From: Pelagibacterium lentulum
GTDB lineage: Bacteria > Pseudomonadota > Alphaproteobacteria > Rhizobiales > Devosiaceae
Direction of reading: 5' to 3'
DNA: 64,000 nucleotides
Assembly (NCBI RefSeq): GCF_003992625.1
Contig: NZ_RZMW01000040.1
Location: 1 to 64,000, forward strand
A model generated the notes under the pieces. The model was given only the letters and a program-made list of their open reading frames with translations, ran no database searches and was not told the DNA's origin. Position numbers and translations under genes: made by a program. This document shows, in pieces, positions 1 through 8,819 of the stretch. Numbering within the stretch: position 1 is the stretch's first letter; each line of letters begins with the position of its first letter.

Positions 1-455
1 AGTGCCCGGAGGCCAATGGGTTCCAGGCTCAAACCCAAGCTCCTCCCTTCTCCAATCCCGCCCTCACCGGAAGCTCGTATGCATCCTCGTCCTCGGTGCG
101 GCCGTATGAGCAAGACTAAGCGTATCCCAAGGAGCGGGGATAAGTTTTTTCTGATTTTGCGTACGTCGTGCGTGACGCTCGGCCCCGTAACAAATTCATA
201 GCCGTCACCCGGCATGAATTGGTTGGGTTCAGCTTGACACGTTTGTGCCGCACGGCAACTTTTGCAGCATTTGCTTTCTAAATTCCGCCAATGAATACGG
301 GAATGGAGTTGGGGCGGAGAGATGTCGGTGCAAGAACCGAAAACGGAGCCAATGCCGCGCATCGCTATGCACAAGTGTGACTAACCTATTGTGACCACTA
401 TAGCCAGATCACCAAGGTCACCTGCCATTTAATGCTACGCTACACCCCGAAGCAA
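1..455. other. Gene-free leader of the deaminase island
   Basis: No open reading frame here has a convincing ribosome site or a recognisable product. The 61-codon frame at 16-201 is compositionally biased and looks like noise. A TTGACA lies at about 235-240 but no clear -10 follows. Because the AvcD deaminase downstream is known in Vibrio to be held in check by an upstream RNA (AvcI), this stretch and 639-710 are where such an RNA could lie, but I cannot identify one by eye. Confidence 0.4.
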
Positions 456-638
456 TCAATAGCTTTCGCGCTGATCATTAGCATCGGGCTCTTTCCGATG
501 GGGGTCAGCTATACCATCATTGCTTCCGGTAGGCTCGTAGCGCGAGAGTTCTTCAGCGGCAGTTGCATTCAACCAAGTTTGGTATTGCTCTTCGCTATCT
601 CGTAGGAGCTGCTCCACATAGTGGTTAATTTCAGTCAT
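456..638 (-). CDS. Small acidic hypothetical protein (60 aa), divergent from avcD
   Basis: The 60-residue protein starts MTEINHYVEQLL and is rich in Glu, Asp and Asn, with no membrane segment or signal peptide. A GGAGGG ribosome site sits about 6 nt before the ATG on the minus strand, which is the main reason to believe it is translated. It is read divergently from the deaminase gene, and the start codons are only 72 bp apart, so the two may share control. I do not recognise a family. Candidates are a small partner or inhibitor of the deaminase, or an unrelated passenger; the sequence does not decide. Residues 1-30 could form an amphipathic helix, and the tail is charged and probably disordered. 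Confidence 0.45.
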   Translation of the reverse strand: MTEINHYVEQLLRDSEEQYQTWLNATAAEELSRYEPTGSNDGIADPHRKEPDANDQRESY

Positions 639-661
639 GCTATGCCCTCCATTGATTCTAC

Positions 662-692
662 GATGATATCATCCGGTTAAGGTTAGGTTAAG
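662..692. promoter_or_regulatory. Palindrome plus triple GGTTA repeat before avcD
   Basis: GATGATATCATC at 662-673 is a perfect 12-bp palindrome. It is followed directly by three tandem copies of GGTTA(A) at 675-680, 681-685 and 686-691. The block lies between the divergent small gene and the TTG start of the deaminase, 20 nt before its ribosome site. This is an obvious place for a repressor or for an RNA-based control element. The function is inferred from position only. Confidence 0.4.
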
Positions 693-710
693 ATTCTGGG
701 GGAGAATCCA

Positions 711-2309
711 TTGCTAAAAATCATCGACTTTCCCGAGATTTTTGTCGGACTTGTAGCGCCAGTAGGTGTCGACCTTCAGCCCACAAAAAACGCATTGGTG
801 GCAAGTTTCGAGGCCAAAGGATACCAGGCCGCGATCATAAAGGTTACCGAAGCATTTCCTTTTTTGAATAGCCACCTAAAAAGTGAAACCCATTTAGATA
901 ACTCGAATTATCATAGCCGAGTAGAAAGCTATATTCGCTTTGGGAATGAGGTGCGACGTCTCTTTAAAAAAGACGAAATTCTCGCGGCCTCTTCAGTTTT
1001 TTCCATCGTTCGTGCGCGCCGCCGACACATAAAGGAAGCACGACTCAAGGAACCAAGTGACATTTACGCGAAGCGTGTCTTTATCATCGATCAATTGAAA
1101 CGGCCCGAAGAAGTGGATCTCCTCCGGCGAGTATATGGTGACTTGTTCCTGCAAGTTTCTGTTTATGCCCGCCGAGAAACAAGGGCAAAATATATCGCCC
1201 AGCAAGTGGAAAAGCAGCTAGCAACGCGAGATGGCCAAACGCCGGAGAGCATGGCTCTCGAGCTAATAGCTAAGGACGAAAACGAAGCATCGTCTGATCA
1301 CGGGCAACGGGTTGCAAAAACATTTCATGGTGCGGACTTCATTGTAAATACCGAAGTAACCTCGGCGTCCGCCAAAGACCAAGTCGCACGGTTAGTTGAG
1401 ATAGTGTTTGGAGCCAATGACATTTCTCCCACCAAGCAGGAGTATGGCATGAACACGGCAAAAACGGCGGCCTTGAGAACGTTAGATTTGTCACGACAAG
1501 TAGGTGCTGCGATATTCACACGTGCAGGCGAGATACTGTCCCTGGGATCAAATGAGGTTCCTAAAGCGGGAGGCGGCACATATTGGTGTGATGAGCCTGG
1601 CATCGACGCTCGGGAGTATACATGGGAAGGAGACACCAACGACGAATTGAAAAACACTGTTGCAAGGCAATTTTTTGAGATTGTTGCTAGCACTTTCGAC
1701 GTGAGCGAAGAATTTGATACCTTTGTAAGGCGTAAAGAGGTCAAGGAAGCACGGCTACTTGATGCTCTGGAGTATGGCCGGATTGTACATGCCGAGATGT
1801 CGGCCCTAATGGATGCCGCTCGGACTGGCTCTTCGGTGAAAAATACAGTTCTCTACACGACCACATTTCCGTGCCACATGTGCGCAAAGCACATAGTTGC
1901 TTCAGGCGTTGGAAAGGTGGTTTATCTTGAGCCCTATCCCAAGAGCCTGGTGCCACTTCTGCATATAGACTCAGTTGAAATCGATGGTTCTGACCGTGGC
2001 AAGTATCGCAAGTATCCTAGCGTGAAATTTGAGCACTTCTTTGGAGTGACTCCAAGGCGGTATCGACCCTTTTTCGAGCGGGCAAAGCGCAAGGACGGAG
2101 CCAGTCGGTTTGTCAGATATATTGATGGCAAGGTAAGACCGATATTTACCATCTACCGACCATTCTACATCGAGTTGGAGCGCAACGTTATCGAAGTAGG
2201 CCTAGCTGAGCTAAACGCTCTCGCAAAAGAGGAAAACGGCACCTCTCCAAGACTGCTAGTGTCTCCTGCCAAAAGTGATTTGCCCGCCAGGAACGATCCC
2301 CACCCCTAA
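711..2309 (+). CDS. avcD: Anti-phage dCTP deaminase (AvcD/DCD type)
   Basis: The 532-residue protein has an N-terminal P-loop-kinase-like region (about 1-200) and a C-terminal zinc cytidine/deoxycytidylate deaminase domain (about 250-480). The zinc and catalytic residues are visible: H360-A-E362 in VHAEMSALMDAA, and C388 and C391 in PCHMC. This architecture matches the anti-phage deaminases described in Vibrio and E. coli, which deplete dCTP/dCMP pools when phage shuts off host transcription. The nucleotide loop reads GLVAPVGVDL and lacks the usual GK(S/T) of a Walker A. The start is TTG at 711, with GGGGGAGA 6 nt upstream. The stop overlaps the stop of polA, which is convergent. The stretch looks A+T-richer than its surroundings, as expected of acquired defence DNA. 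In the Vibrio system an RNA antitoxin, AvcI, controls the enzyme. Confidence 0.88.
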   Translation: MLKIIDFPEIFVGLVAPVGVDLQPTKNALVASFEAKGYQAAIIKVTEAFPFLNSHLKSETHLDNSNYHSRVESYIRFGNEVRRLFKKDEILAASSVFSIVRARRRHIKEARLKEPSDIYAKRVFIIDQLKRPEEVDLLRRVYGDLFLQVSVYARRETRAKYIAQQVEKQLATRDGQTPESMALELIAKDENEASSDHGQRVAKTFHGADFIVNTEVTSASAKDQVARLVEIVFGANDISPTKQEYGMNTAKTAALRTLDLSRQVGAAIFTRAGEILSLGSNEVPKAGGGTYWCDEPGIDAREYTWEGDTNDELKNTVARQFFEIVASTFDVSEEFDTFVRRKEVKEARLLDALEYGRIVHAEMSALMDAARTGSSVKNTVLYTTTFPCHMCAKHIVASGVGKVVYLEPYPKSLVPLLHIDSVEIDGSDRGKYRKYPSVKFEHFFGVTPRRYRPFFERAKRKDGASRFVRYIDGKVRPIFTIYRPFYIELERNVIEVGLAELNALAKEENGTSPRLLVSPAKSDLPARNDPHP

Positions 2310-5200
2310 TGCGCGTCGCCCCAGTGCTTGGCTGCTCTCGCATCCACATGGATCGGGACCGATAGTTTAACCGCCGGTTCGGCGGCAGCTTCCATGACCT
2401 TGCGGATGATGGGGATGGCGCTCTCGGCCTTGTCCTCGGGTGCCTCGAAGATCAGTTCGTCATGGACCTGCAGCAGCATATCGGCAGGCACGTTTTCACC
2501 CGTCAGCACTTTTTCCATGCGGATCATGGCGCGGCGGATGATGTCGGCGGCAGACCCCTGAATGGGTGCGTTGATCGAGGCGCGTTCGACAAAGGCCCGC
2601 TCGGACGGGTTCTTGGTATTGGCGTTTTCAAACGGAATTTTACGCCCAAAAATCGTCGAGACGTACCCTTGCGCTTTCACCAGGCGCTTTTGCTCTTCCA
2701 TATAATCCTTGATGCCCGGAAAGCGCTCAAAATAGGTTTTTATGTATTCCCCTGCCTCGGAGCGCGGAATGCCAAGCTGGTTAGCCAGCCCGAAAGCGGA
2801 AATGCCATAGATGATGCCAAAATTGATCGCCTTGGCGCGGCGGCGTGTCATGGGGTCCATGCCCTCGATGGGTACGCCGAACATCTCAGACGCTGTCATG
2901 GCGTGAATGTCCAGGCCTTCCTCGAACGCATCCTTGAGCGCCTGGATGTCGGCGATATGGGCGAGCACCCGCAACTCGATCTGGGAATAATCCGCCGCGA
3001 TCAACAGATTGCCATCCTCGGCGATAAAGGCGGTTCTGACCTTGCGGCCATCCTCGGTGCGGATGGGGATATTCTGCAAATTGGGGTCGGATGAAGACAG
3101 GCGCCCGGTCGCCACTGCCGCCTGATGATAGCTCGTATGCACGCGGCCGGTGCGCTGGTTGATATAGCCGGGCAGCGCATCGGTATAGGTGGATTTGAGC
3201 TTTGTGACCCCGCGCCATTCGAGCAGGACCTTTGCCAGTTCGTGCCCCTGCGCGGCCAGATCGTCGAGCACCGAGGCGCCGGTGGCCCAGGCCCCGGTCT
3301 TGGTTTTCTTGCCGCCTTCAAGCCCCATCTTGCCAAACAGGATATCGCCAAGCTGCTTGGGTGAACCGAGATTGAATTTTTCGCCTGCCAGTTCATGGGC
3401 TTGTTCTTCCAACGCGGCGGCGCGTTGGGCGAAATCGCCCGAAAGGCGCGAGAGGATCTGCCGGTCAACCGAAACCCCGCGCGCTTCCATACGGGCCAGA
3501 ACGGGCGCCAAGGGGCGTTCGAGGGTTTCGTAAACGGTGGTGGCGCGATAGGCGGCGAGCCGGGGCTTTAACACATGCCAGAGCCGCAGGGTGATGTCGG
3601 CATCTTCAGCAGCGTATTTGGCTGCGGCGTCGATTTCGAGCTGATCGAAGGTCTTCTGCGCTTTTCCGGTGCCGGCAATGTCAGCGAACTTGATAGGCGT
3701 GTGGCCCAGATAGCGTTCGGCCAGCGCATCCATGCCGTTGTTGCGCGCGCCATCGAGCGCATAGCTCATAAGCATTGTGTCATCGATGGGCGAAAGCGTG
3801 ATGCCATAACGCGCCAGGATACCCATGTCGTATTTGAGGTTCTGGCCGATTTTCAGGATCGCAGGGTCCTCGAAAACGGGTTTGAGGATGTCGAGCGCCG
3901 CGGCCATATCCATCTGGCCTTCGGCCCGGCCTGCGCCGAACATATCGCCTTCGCCGGTGATATGGCCCAAAGGCAGATAGGCACCCTCACCCGGCTCGGT
4001 GGACAGGCAGATGCCCACAAGATCGGCGGCCTGATTGTCGAGCCCGGTGGTTTCGGTATCGACGGCGACATGGCCCTTGTCGAGGATCTTTTGCGCCCAG
4101 CGTTTGAGCGTTTCACCATCACGGATGATTTCGTAACTTTCGTGCTCAACCGGCAGAGCGGCGATTTTGGCCAGGACCGCTTCGGCATGGGCTTGCGGGC
4201 CTTGCCCGATGTCAGACCCGGTCACATGGGCCGCAGCGTCATTGCCGGGGGCAGCGGCAACGCCCTTTTGCGCGGCAAGGCTGGGGTCGGGCTCGAAATC
4301 ATCGGGGTTGATGTCGAGCAGCGTCGCAACGCGGCGGGTGATGGTGGTAAATTCCATCGCTTTCAAGAACGGGATCAGCGTTTTGGCTTCAATCGGCTGG
4401 CGCACCAGATCGTCCAGCGGCACTTCGACCGGCGTGTTGCAATCGAGTTCGACCAGCCGGCGCGAAATGCGGGCCATTTCCGCATTTTCGATGATGGTTT
4501 CGCGGCGCTTGTTCTGCTTGATTTCAGAAGCGTGCGCGAGCAGGGTTTCAAGATCGCCATATTCGTTGATGAGCAGCGCGGCGGTCTTGATCCCGATGCC
4601 GGGAATGCCGGGCACATTGTCGACCGCATCGCCGCACAGGGCCTGAACGTCCACCACCTTATCCGGGGTGACGCCGAATTTCTTGAACACCTCTTCGGGG
4701 CCCATCCAGCGCATGGGCGGCTGGCCAGGGCGGGAGATGGTATCGAGCATCTGGACGTGATCGTCATCGATCAGTTGCATCAGATCCTTGTCGGAGGAAA
4801 CGATCGTGACCTTGCCGCCCCGGTCGCGCATCTGGCAGGCATAGGTGGCGATGATGTCGTCGGCCTCATAGCCTTCCTGCTCGATCGAGGGCAGGCAGAA
4901 GGCGCGGGTCGCATCGCGCGTTAAAGGAAACTGGGGCACGAGATCTTCAGGCGTTTCGGGGCGATGGGCCTTATACTGATCGTAAAGATCGTTGCGGAAG
5001 CTCTTGCCCGAATAATCGAAGATCACCGCGAAATGGGTTGGCTCATTGTCGCCCTTCATGTCTTCGGTGAGTTTGAACAGCATGTTGCAGAACCCGGCCA
5101 CCGCACCGACCGGCAACCCGTCGGATTTGCGCGTCAAAGGCGGCAGCGCGTGATAGGCGCGGAAGATGAAGGATGAGCCATCGACAAGGACGAGGTGCAT
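2306..5200 (-). CDS. polA: DNA polymerase I
   Basis: This is full-length Pol I of 964 residues with all three modules: an N-terminal 5'-3' exonuclease (MHLVLVDGSSFIFRAYHALPPL, then GYEADDIIAT and DKDLMQL), a 3'-5' proofreading exonuclease with the acidic motif VAVDTETTGLD, and the polymerase with DYSQIELR and VHDELIFE. It fills gaps in excision repair and removes Okazaki primers. I chose ATG 5200 because it has AGGAAA at the right distance and begins exactly where family members begin; the open frame runs 55 codons further upstream without conserved sequence. It is convergent with the anti-phage deaminase, and the two stops overlap by 3-4 nt. Confidence 0.97.
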   Translation of the reverse strand: MHLVLVDGSSFIFRAYHALPPLTRKSDGLPVGAVAGFCNMLFKLTEDMKGDNEPTHFAVIFDYSGKSFRNDLYDQYKAHRPETPEDLVPQFPLTRDATRAFCLPSIEQEGYEADDIIATYACQMRDRGGKVTIVSSDKDLMQLIDDDHVQMLDTISRPGQPPMRWMGPEEVFKKFGVTPDKVVDVQALCGDAVDNVPGIPGIGIKTAALLINEYGDLETLLAHASEIKQNKRRETIIENAEMARISRRLVELDCNTPVEVPLDDLVRQPIEAKTLIPFLKAMEFTTITRRVATLLDINPDDFEPDPSLAAQKGVAAAPGNDAAAHVTGSDIGQGPQAHAEAVLAKIAALPVEHESYEIIRDGETLKRWAQKILDKGHVAVDTETTGLDNQAADLVGICLSTEPGEGAYLPLGHITGEGDMFGAGRAEGQMDMAAALDILKPVFEDPAILKIGQNLKYDMGILARYGITLSPIDDTMLMSYALDGARNNGMDALAERYLGHTPIKFADIAGTGKAQKTFDQLEIDAAAKYAAEDADITLRLWHVLKPRLAAYRATTVYETLERPLAPVLARMEARGVSVDRQILSRLSGDFAQRAAALEEQAHELAGEKFNLGSPKQLGDILFGKMGLEGGKKTKTGAWATGASVLDDLAAQGHELAKVLLEWRGVTKLKSTYTDALPGYINQRTGRVHTSYHQAAVATGRLSSSDPNLQNIPIRTEDGRKVRTAFIAEDGNLLIAADYSQIELRVLAHIADIQALKDAFEEGLDIHAMTASEMFGVPIEGMDPMTRRRAKAINFGIIYGISAFGLANQLGIPRSEAGEYIKTYFERFPGIKDYMEEQKRLVKAQGYVSTIFGRKIPFENANTKNPSERAFVERASINAPIQGSAADIIRRAMIRMEKVLTGENVPADMLLQVHDELIFEAPEDKAESAIPIIRKVMEAAAEPAVKLSVPIHVDARAAKHWGDAH

Positions 5201-5428
5201 GGGGCGATTTCCTGCTATGCTCTTTGGTGGCAAAAGCACCTGATTTGGTTTTGGCGCACATTGGCGCGAATGGGTGCCGGGGGCAAGTGTCGCGCTGCGT
5301 CTTGTGGGGGTTGCCGCCGCCTGAAAGCAGCAATTTCGTAACCTATTGACGGTTAAAATTGGCACTATATGCCGACCTGCCGGGCAACATGGGATGCTCC
5401 ACGCCGGTCACGCGAGGGGGATTTAACG

Positions 5429-5992
5429 ATGTTGAACGCATGTGCAGGCATTCACATGGCTTCGGACCAGAACTGGATTGCCCGCAGCAGGGCCGTGGCT
5501 GAAAAGGCCGGGTTTGGCGAGAATTATCCATATCTTGGGGTTGACGATATTGCGCGGCGGGCGCGCAAGACGCCAGTGCAGTTTCTGTTTTGCCATTACG
5601 AACTCGAAGACTCGGTTCTGGCGCAGACCGTGACCGCGATTCGCAATCATGCAGAGCGCGATGTGCGCTTCATGCCTATTATCGTTTTCTCCAAGGAGTC
5701 GAGTACGACTTCGCTCAAGCACTTCCTTAAAATGGGCGTGGACGATATCTTGATTTTCCCGTGCGAATTGTCCTATTTCGCTGCCCGCCTCAGCCAGCAG
5801 ATTTCGCGCAAGCTGGATTACTTCAGCGCTGGCGACTATTTCGGCCCCGACCGGCGGCGCCTGCTCGCCGATGAGCCGCGTGCCGACAATGGCGCGGGCG
5901 GACCCTATACCCAATATGCAATCCAGCGCGACCCAGCCCAGGGCGTGCGCATCCTGTCGCAAAGCCAGCACAACGCAAAGCTCTCGGCGTAA
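5429..5992 (+). CDS. Degenerate receiver-domain (response-regulator-like) protein
   Basis: The product is 187 residues. The middle (about 50-125) reads like the second half of a REC domain: FMPIIVFSKESS at the beta4 position and KMGVDDILIFPCE at alpha4/beta5. The acidic pocket and phosphoacceptor Asp of an active receiver are not recognisable near the N-terminus. The tail has YFGPDRRR, a motif that often follows alphaproteobacterial receiver domains. No output domain follows. The start at 5429 has GAGGGGG 8 nt upstream. It is divergent from polA across 228 bp. It probably acts as a protein-protein switch rather than a transcription factor, but the partner is unknown. Confidence 0.6.
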   Translation: MLNACAGIHMASDQNWIARSRAVAEKAGFGENYPYLGVDDIARRARKTPVQFLFCHYELEDSVLAQTVTAIRNHAERDVRFMPIIVFSKESSTTSLKHFLKMGVDDILIFPCELSYFAARLSQQISRKLDYFSAGDYFGPDRRRLLADEPRADNGAGGPYTQYAIQRDPAQGVRILSQSQHNAKLSA

Positions 5993-6034
5993 CGCCCGAC
6001 CATATGACAATAGAGTCAAAGTTTAGGCCTTGAG

Positions 6035-6065
6035 GGCCGGAATCCTCTTGCGGGAGTTTCCGGCC
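6035..6065 (+). terminator. GC hairpin between the receiver gene and the amino-acid ABC operon
   Basis: GGCCGGAA at 6035-6042 pairs perfectly with TTCCGGCC at 6058-6065, with a short inner CTC/GAG extension. There is no T run, so termination is plausible but weak; it could equally be a 5' leader structure of the operon starting at 6141. Confidence 0.4.
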
Positions 6066-6140
6066 AAGGTCTATCTTGGCGCCCGTGCCTTCCGCCCGGA
6101 AGGCAGCTGAATCACAAAGGGCGTTGGAAGGGTTTGAGGG

Positions 6141-6983
6141 ATGCATGTAAAATCCGATTTTGCGCGCGGTGTTGCAGGTGCGCTGGCATTTGCAATGGTC
6201 GCAGGCGCTGGTGCTGGCGTGGCATTTGCACAGGAAGGCACCGTTGACGATCCGCGGCTGCATACACCTGGCAAGCTGACGGTCGGCACGGGCGATCCGG
6301 TTTATCCGCCCTGGATGCTCAACAACGATCCGGCAAGCGGGGAAGGGTTTGAAAACGGCCTTGTCTATGCACTGGCCGCAGAAATGGGCTTTGCACCAGA
6401 GGATGTCGTCTGGGTTGGCCAGACCTTCGATCAGGCCATTGCGCCGGGTGCCAAGCCCTACGACTTTGCCATCCAGCAGATTTCCGTGACCGAGGCCCGG
6501 TCCGAAGTCGTAACCTTCAGCCAGGTTTATTACCAACCTGCAAAAGCAGTTGTCTCCCTGCCCGGCTCGGTCGTTGAAAACGCCACGAGCTTTGCCGAAT
6601 TGCGGGAGGCCAATTGGGGCGTAACCATTGGCACCACCGATCTCGATTACCTCGAAAATATTCTCGATGTGGACGACGCCGCCGTTTATGACGATCAGGT
6701 CGGTGTATTCCAGGCTTTGCAGGCCGGTCAGATCGATGCGACCGTGGTTTCGGTGCCCACTGCACTCTATGTAACGGCGGTTCAGGTTCCTGATGCGCAG
6801 ATTTCAGCACTCCTGCCCGCCGATGAAAACGATCTTGGGCATGGATTGTTGTTTGAATTCGGCAACCCTCTGGTCGAGTGGGTCGACGAAGCCCTGTCGG
6901 CCGTGATCGAACGCGGTGTCGTTGAAGATCTTGTGGCCGAGTACCTGATTGCGGACCCGGATCTGCCGGTTATTACTGAATGA
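6141..6983 (+). CDS. Amino-acid ABC transporter, periplasmic binding protein
   Basis: The 280-residue family-3 solute-binding protein has a signal peptide (about 1-30, cleavage near VAFAQE). Mature features include KLTVGTGDPVYPPWM and YDFAIQQISVTEARSEVVTFSQVYY, the typical ligand-pocket and hinge segments of polar amino-acid receptors. It is the first gene of a three-gene operon joined by ATGA overlaps to its permease and ATPase. GGAAGGG lies about 8 nt before the ATG. The exact amino acid cannot be read from the sequence. Confidence 0.9.
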   Translation: MHVKSDFARGVAGALAFAMVAGAGAGVAFAQEGTVDDPRLHTPGKLTVGTGDPVYPPWMLNNDPASGEGFENGLVYALAAEMGFAPEDVVWVGQTFDQAIAPGAKPYDFAIQQISVTEARSEVVTFSQVYYQPAKAVVSLPGSVVENATSFAELREANWGVTIGTTDLDYLENILDVDDAAVYDDQVGVFQALQAGQIDATVVSVPTALYVTAVQVPDAQISALLPADENDLGHGLLFEFGNPLVEWVDEALSAVIERGVVEDLVAEYLIADPDLPVITE

Positions 6984-7864
6984 GTGCTATGCCTGCCGCC
7001 CCCGAGGGCACTCCACCCGATGGGGCGGCGGCGCGCCGTCCCCTGCCCCCAAGACCGCGCAACGAATGGCGCGCGGCGGTTCGCCCGGCAATCATCAGCC
7101 TTGTCAGCATCGTTATTGTCTTTGGCGGGCTGGCGCTTTGGATCACATCGTCGGCGCAATGGCCCCGCGTCCAGCTTCAGTTTTTCAACCTCGATGCGAT
7201 GATTGCCGCCTTCCCCCGCGTGTTGCAGGGGTTTTGGGTGTCCATGCGGATATGGCTGACCGCGCTGCTCTGCATCGGGCTGTGGGCGCTGGTGCTGGCC
7301 GTTGTGCGCTCCCTGCGTTCGCCATGGTTCACGCCGTTCCGGCTGATGGTGGTTGTCTATATCGACATTTTCCGCGGGATTCCGGTGCTGCTGCTGGTGC
7401 TCTTGTTCGGCTTTGGCATTCCCGCGCTCAACCTGCCCGGCCTGCCCAATAGCGGGTTGTTCTGGGGCTCGGTCGCGATGGTCCTGTCCTATTCGGCCTA
7501 TGTTGCCGAAATCTATCGGTCGGGTATCGATGCAGTGCATGAGGGCCAATGGGCAGCGGCCAAATCGCTGGGTCTTTCGGAATGGCAGACCATGATTTAC
7601 GCGGTTCTGCCACAGGCGTTGCGCAATGTGCTGCCGGCGCTGATGAACATTGTCGTCGCACTGCAAAAAGACGTGGCGCTGCTTTCGGTGATCGGGGTGC
7701 GTGACGCGGTGCGCGAGGCGCAAATCTATACCGCACAGACTTTCAATTATTCCTCGCTCGTTGTGGCGGCGGGCCTGTTCCTGCTGGCAACCATTCCTAT
7801 GGCGCGACTGGCCGATTATGTGACGCGAAAAGACCGTGAGAGGCGGCTGCAGAGGGCCGGATGA
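6980..7864 (+). CDS. Amino-acid ABC transporter permease
   Basis: The 294-residue inner-membrane protein of the HisM/GlnP type has a Pro-rich cytoplasmic N-terminus and about five membrane helices. The ATPase-contact (EAA) loop is AAKSLGLSEWQTMIYAVLPQALRNVLPALMN with the expected G at its centre. It overlaps the binding protein by ATGA and its own stop overlaps the ATPase start in the same way, so the three are translationally coupled. With only one permease gene, the channel is presumably a homodimer. Confidence 0.92.
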   Translation: MSAMPAAPEGTPPDGAAARRPLPPRPRNEWRAAVRPAIISLVSIVIVFGGLALWITSSAQWPRVQLQFFNLDAMIAAFPRVLQGFWVSMRIWLTALLCIGLWALVLAVVRSLRSPWFTPFRLMVVVYIDIFRGIPVLLLVLLFGFGIPALNLPGLPNSGLFWGSVAMVLSYSAYVAEIYRSGIDAVHEGQWAAAKSLGLSEWQTMIYAVLPQALRNVLPALMNIVVALQKDVALLSVIGVRDAVREAQIYTAQTFNYSSLVVAAGLFLLATIPMARLADYVTRKDRERRLQRAG

Positions 7865-8610
7865 GTATTCCCCGTATCGCAATCGATGGCGTAACCAAAT
7901 ATTACGGGCAAACGCTGGTGCTCGACGAAGTAAGCCTCGATGTGGCGCCGCACGAAGTCGTGTGCCTGATCGGAGCCTCGGGATCGGGCAAATCGACGCT
8001 TCTGCGCTGCATCAACCGGCTGGTGGATTTCGACCACGGAGAAATCCGGCTCGACGGCATATCCGTTGAGGACGCACAATTTGGCCATACCGGATTGCAG
8101 AAAAGGATCGGAATCGTCTTCCAGTCCTATAACCTTTTCCCGCATATGAGCGTGCTCGACAATATCACCCTGGCGCCGCGAAAGGTACATAAAATCGCCC
8201 GTGAGGCTGCCGAGGCTCGCGCGCGCGAATTGCTTGGGCTGTTCGGCATGGCCGAACATGCGCTGAGCTATCCCGAACAGCTTTCGGGCGGCCAGCAACA
8301 GCGGGTGGCGATCATGCGCTCGCTTGCGACGCGCCCCGAGGTGCTTTTGCTCGATGAGGTGACGGCAGCGCTCGATCCCGAGTTGATCGGGGAAGTGCTG
8401 CGCATCATCCGTCAGCTCAAGGACGAGGGCATGACCATGGTGATCGTGACCCACGAAATGGGTTTTGCCCGCGATGTGGCCGACAGCGTGTGCTTTCTCG
8501 AAGGCGGGCGCATTCTCGAACGGGGCGATCCCAAGACCATGTTCGCGGCGCCCCAGAATGAGCGGACCGAAAAGTTCCTGCAGCGGATTATTGAGGCAGG
8601 GCGGTTATAG
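7861..8610 (+). CDS. Amino-acid ABC transporter ATPase
   Basis: The 249-residue GlnQ/HisP-type ATPase has Walker A GASGSGKST, Q-loop FQSYNLFPHM, signature LSGGQQQR, Walker B VLLLDE and a switch His in IVTHEMG. The residues after Walker B are VTAALDPE rather than PTSALDPE, a variant also found in other alphaproteobacterial members. It ends the operon and is followed by a repeat element. Confidence 0.94.
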   Translation: MSIPRIAIDGVTKYYGQTLVLDEVSLDVAPHEVVCLIGASGSGKSTLLRCINRLVDFDHGEIRLDGISVEDAQFGHTGLQKRIGIVFQSYNLFPHMSVLDNITLAPRKVHKIAREAAEARARELLGLFGMAEHALSYPEQLSGGQQQRVAIMRSLATRPEVLLLDEVTAALDPELIGEVLRIIRQLKDEGMTMVIVTHEMGFARDVADSVCFLEGGRILERGDPKTMFAAPQNERTEKFLQRIIEAGRL

Positions 8611-8631
8611 GGGCGTGTGTGGTACGGCGCT

Positions 8632-8765
8632 ACCCTTCTCCCCTTGAGGGAGAAGGTGGATTGGACCGTCAGGTCCAAGACGGATCAGGGGTTTCTTTGC
8701 AGGTTTACATTTGACCCCTCACCCGGCGCATTCGCGCCACCCTCTCCCTCAAGGGGAGCGGGGGA
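8632..8765. repeat. Multi-hairpin intergenic repeat (Hyphomicrobiales type)
   Basis: CCCCTTGAGGGAGA at 8640-8653 recurs as its exact reverse complement at 8743-8756, and each copy is itself a hairpin (CCTTCTCCC...GGGAGAAGG at 8634-8656; CTCCC...GGGAG at 8744-8758). Two more perfect hairpins lie between them: TTGGACC/GGTCCAA at 8661-8678 and GGCGC/GCGCC at 8725-8738. Mosaic palindromic elements of this appearance are common between genes in Hyphomicrobiales. It lies between two convergent genes and could stabilise or terminate both messages. Confidence 0.75.
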
Positions 8766-8819
8766 GCAAGGGGCTCTCGATTGGCATGTGCCCGACAAGT
8801 GAGCGCACTTAAGTGTAAC

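Noticed and set aside
16-201. 61-codon frame at the left edge
   Set aside because: No ribosome site, biased composition and no recognisable product.
3575-4924. 449-codon plus-strand frame inside polA
   Set aside because: It is a shadow of polA without ribosome site or recognisable domain.
8632-8765. CRISPR-like repeat
   Set aside because: The units are inverted and differ in spacing, and are hairpins rather than direct repeats with spacers.
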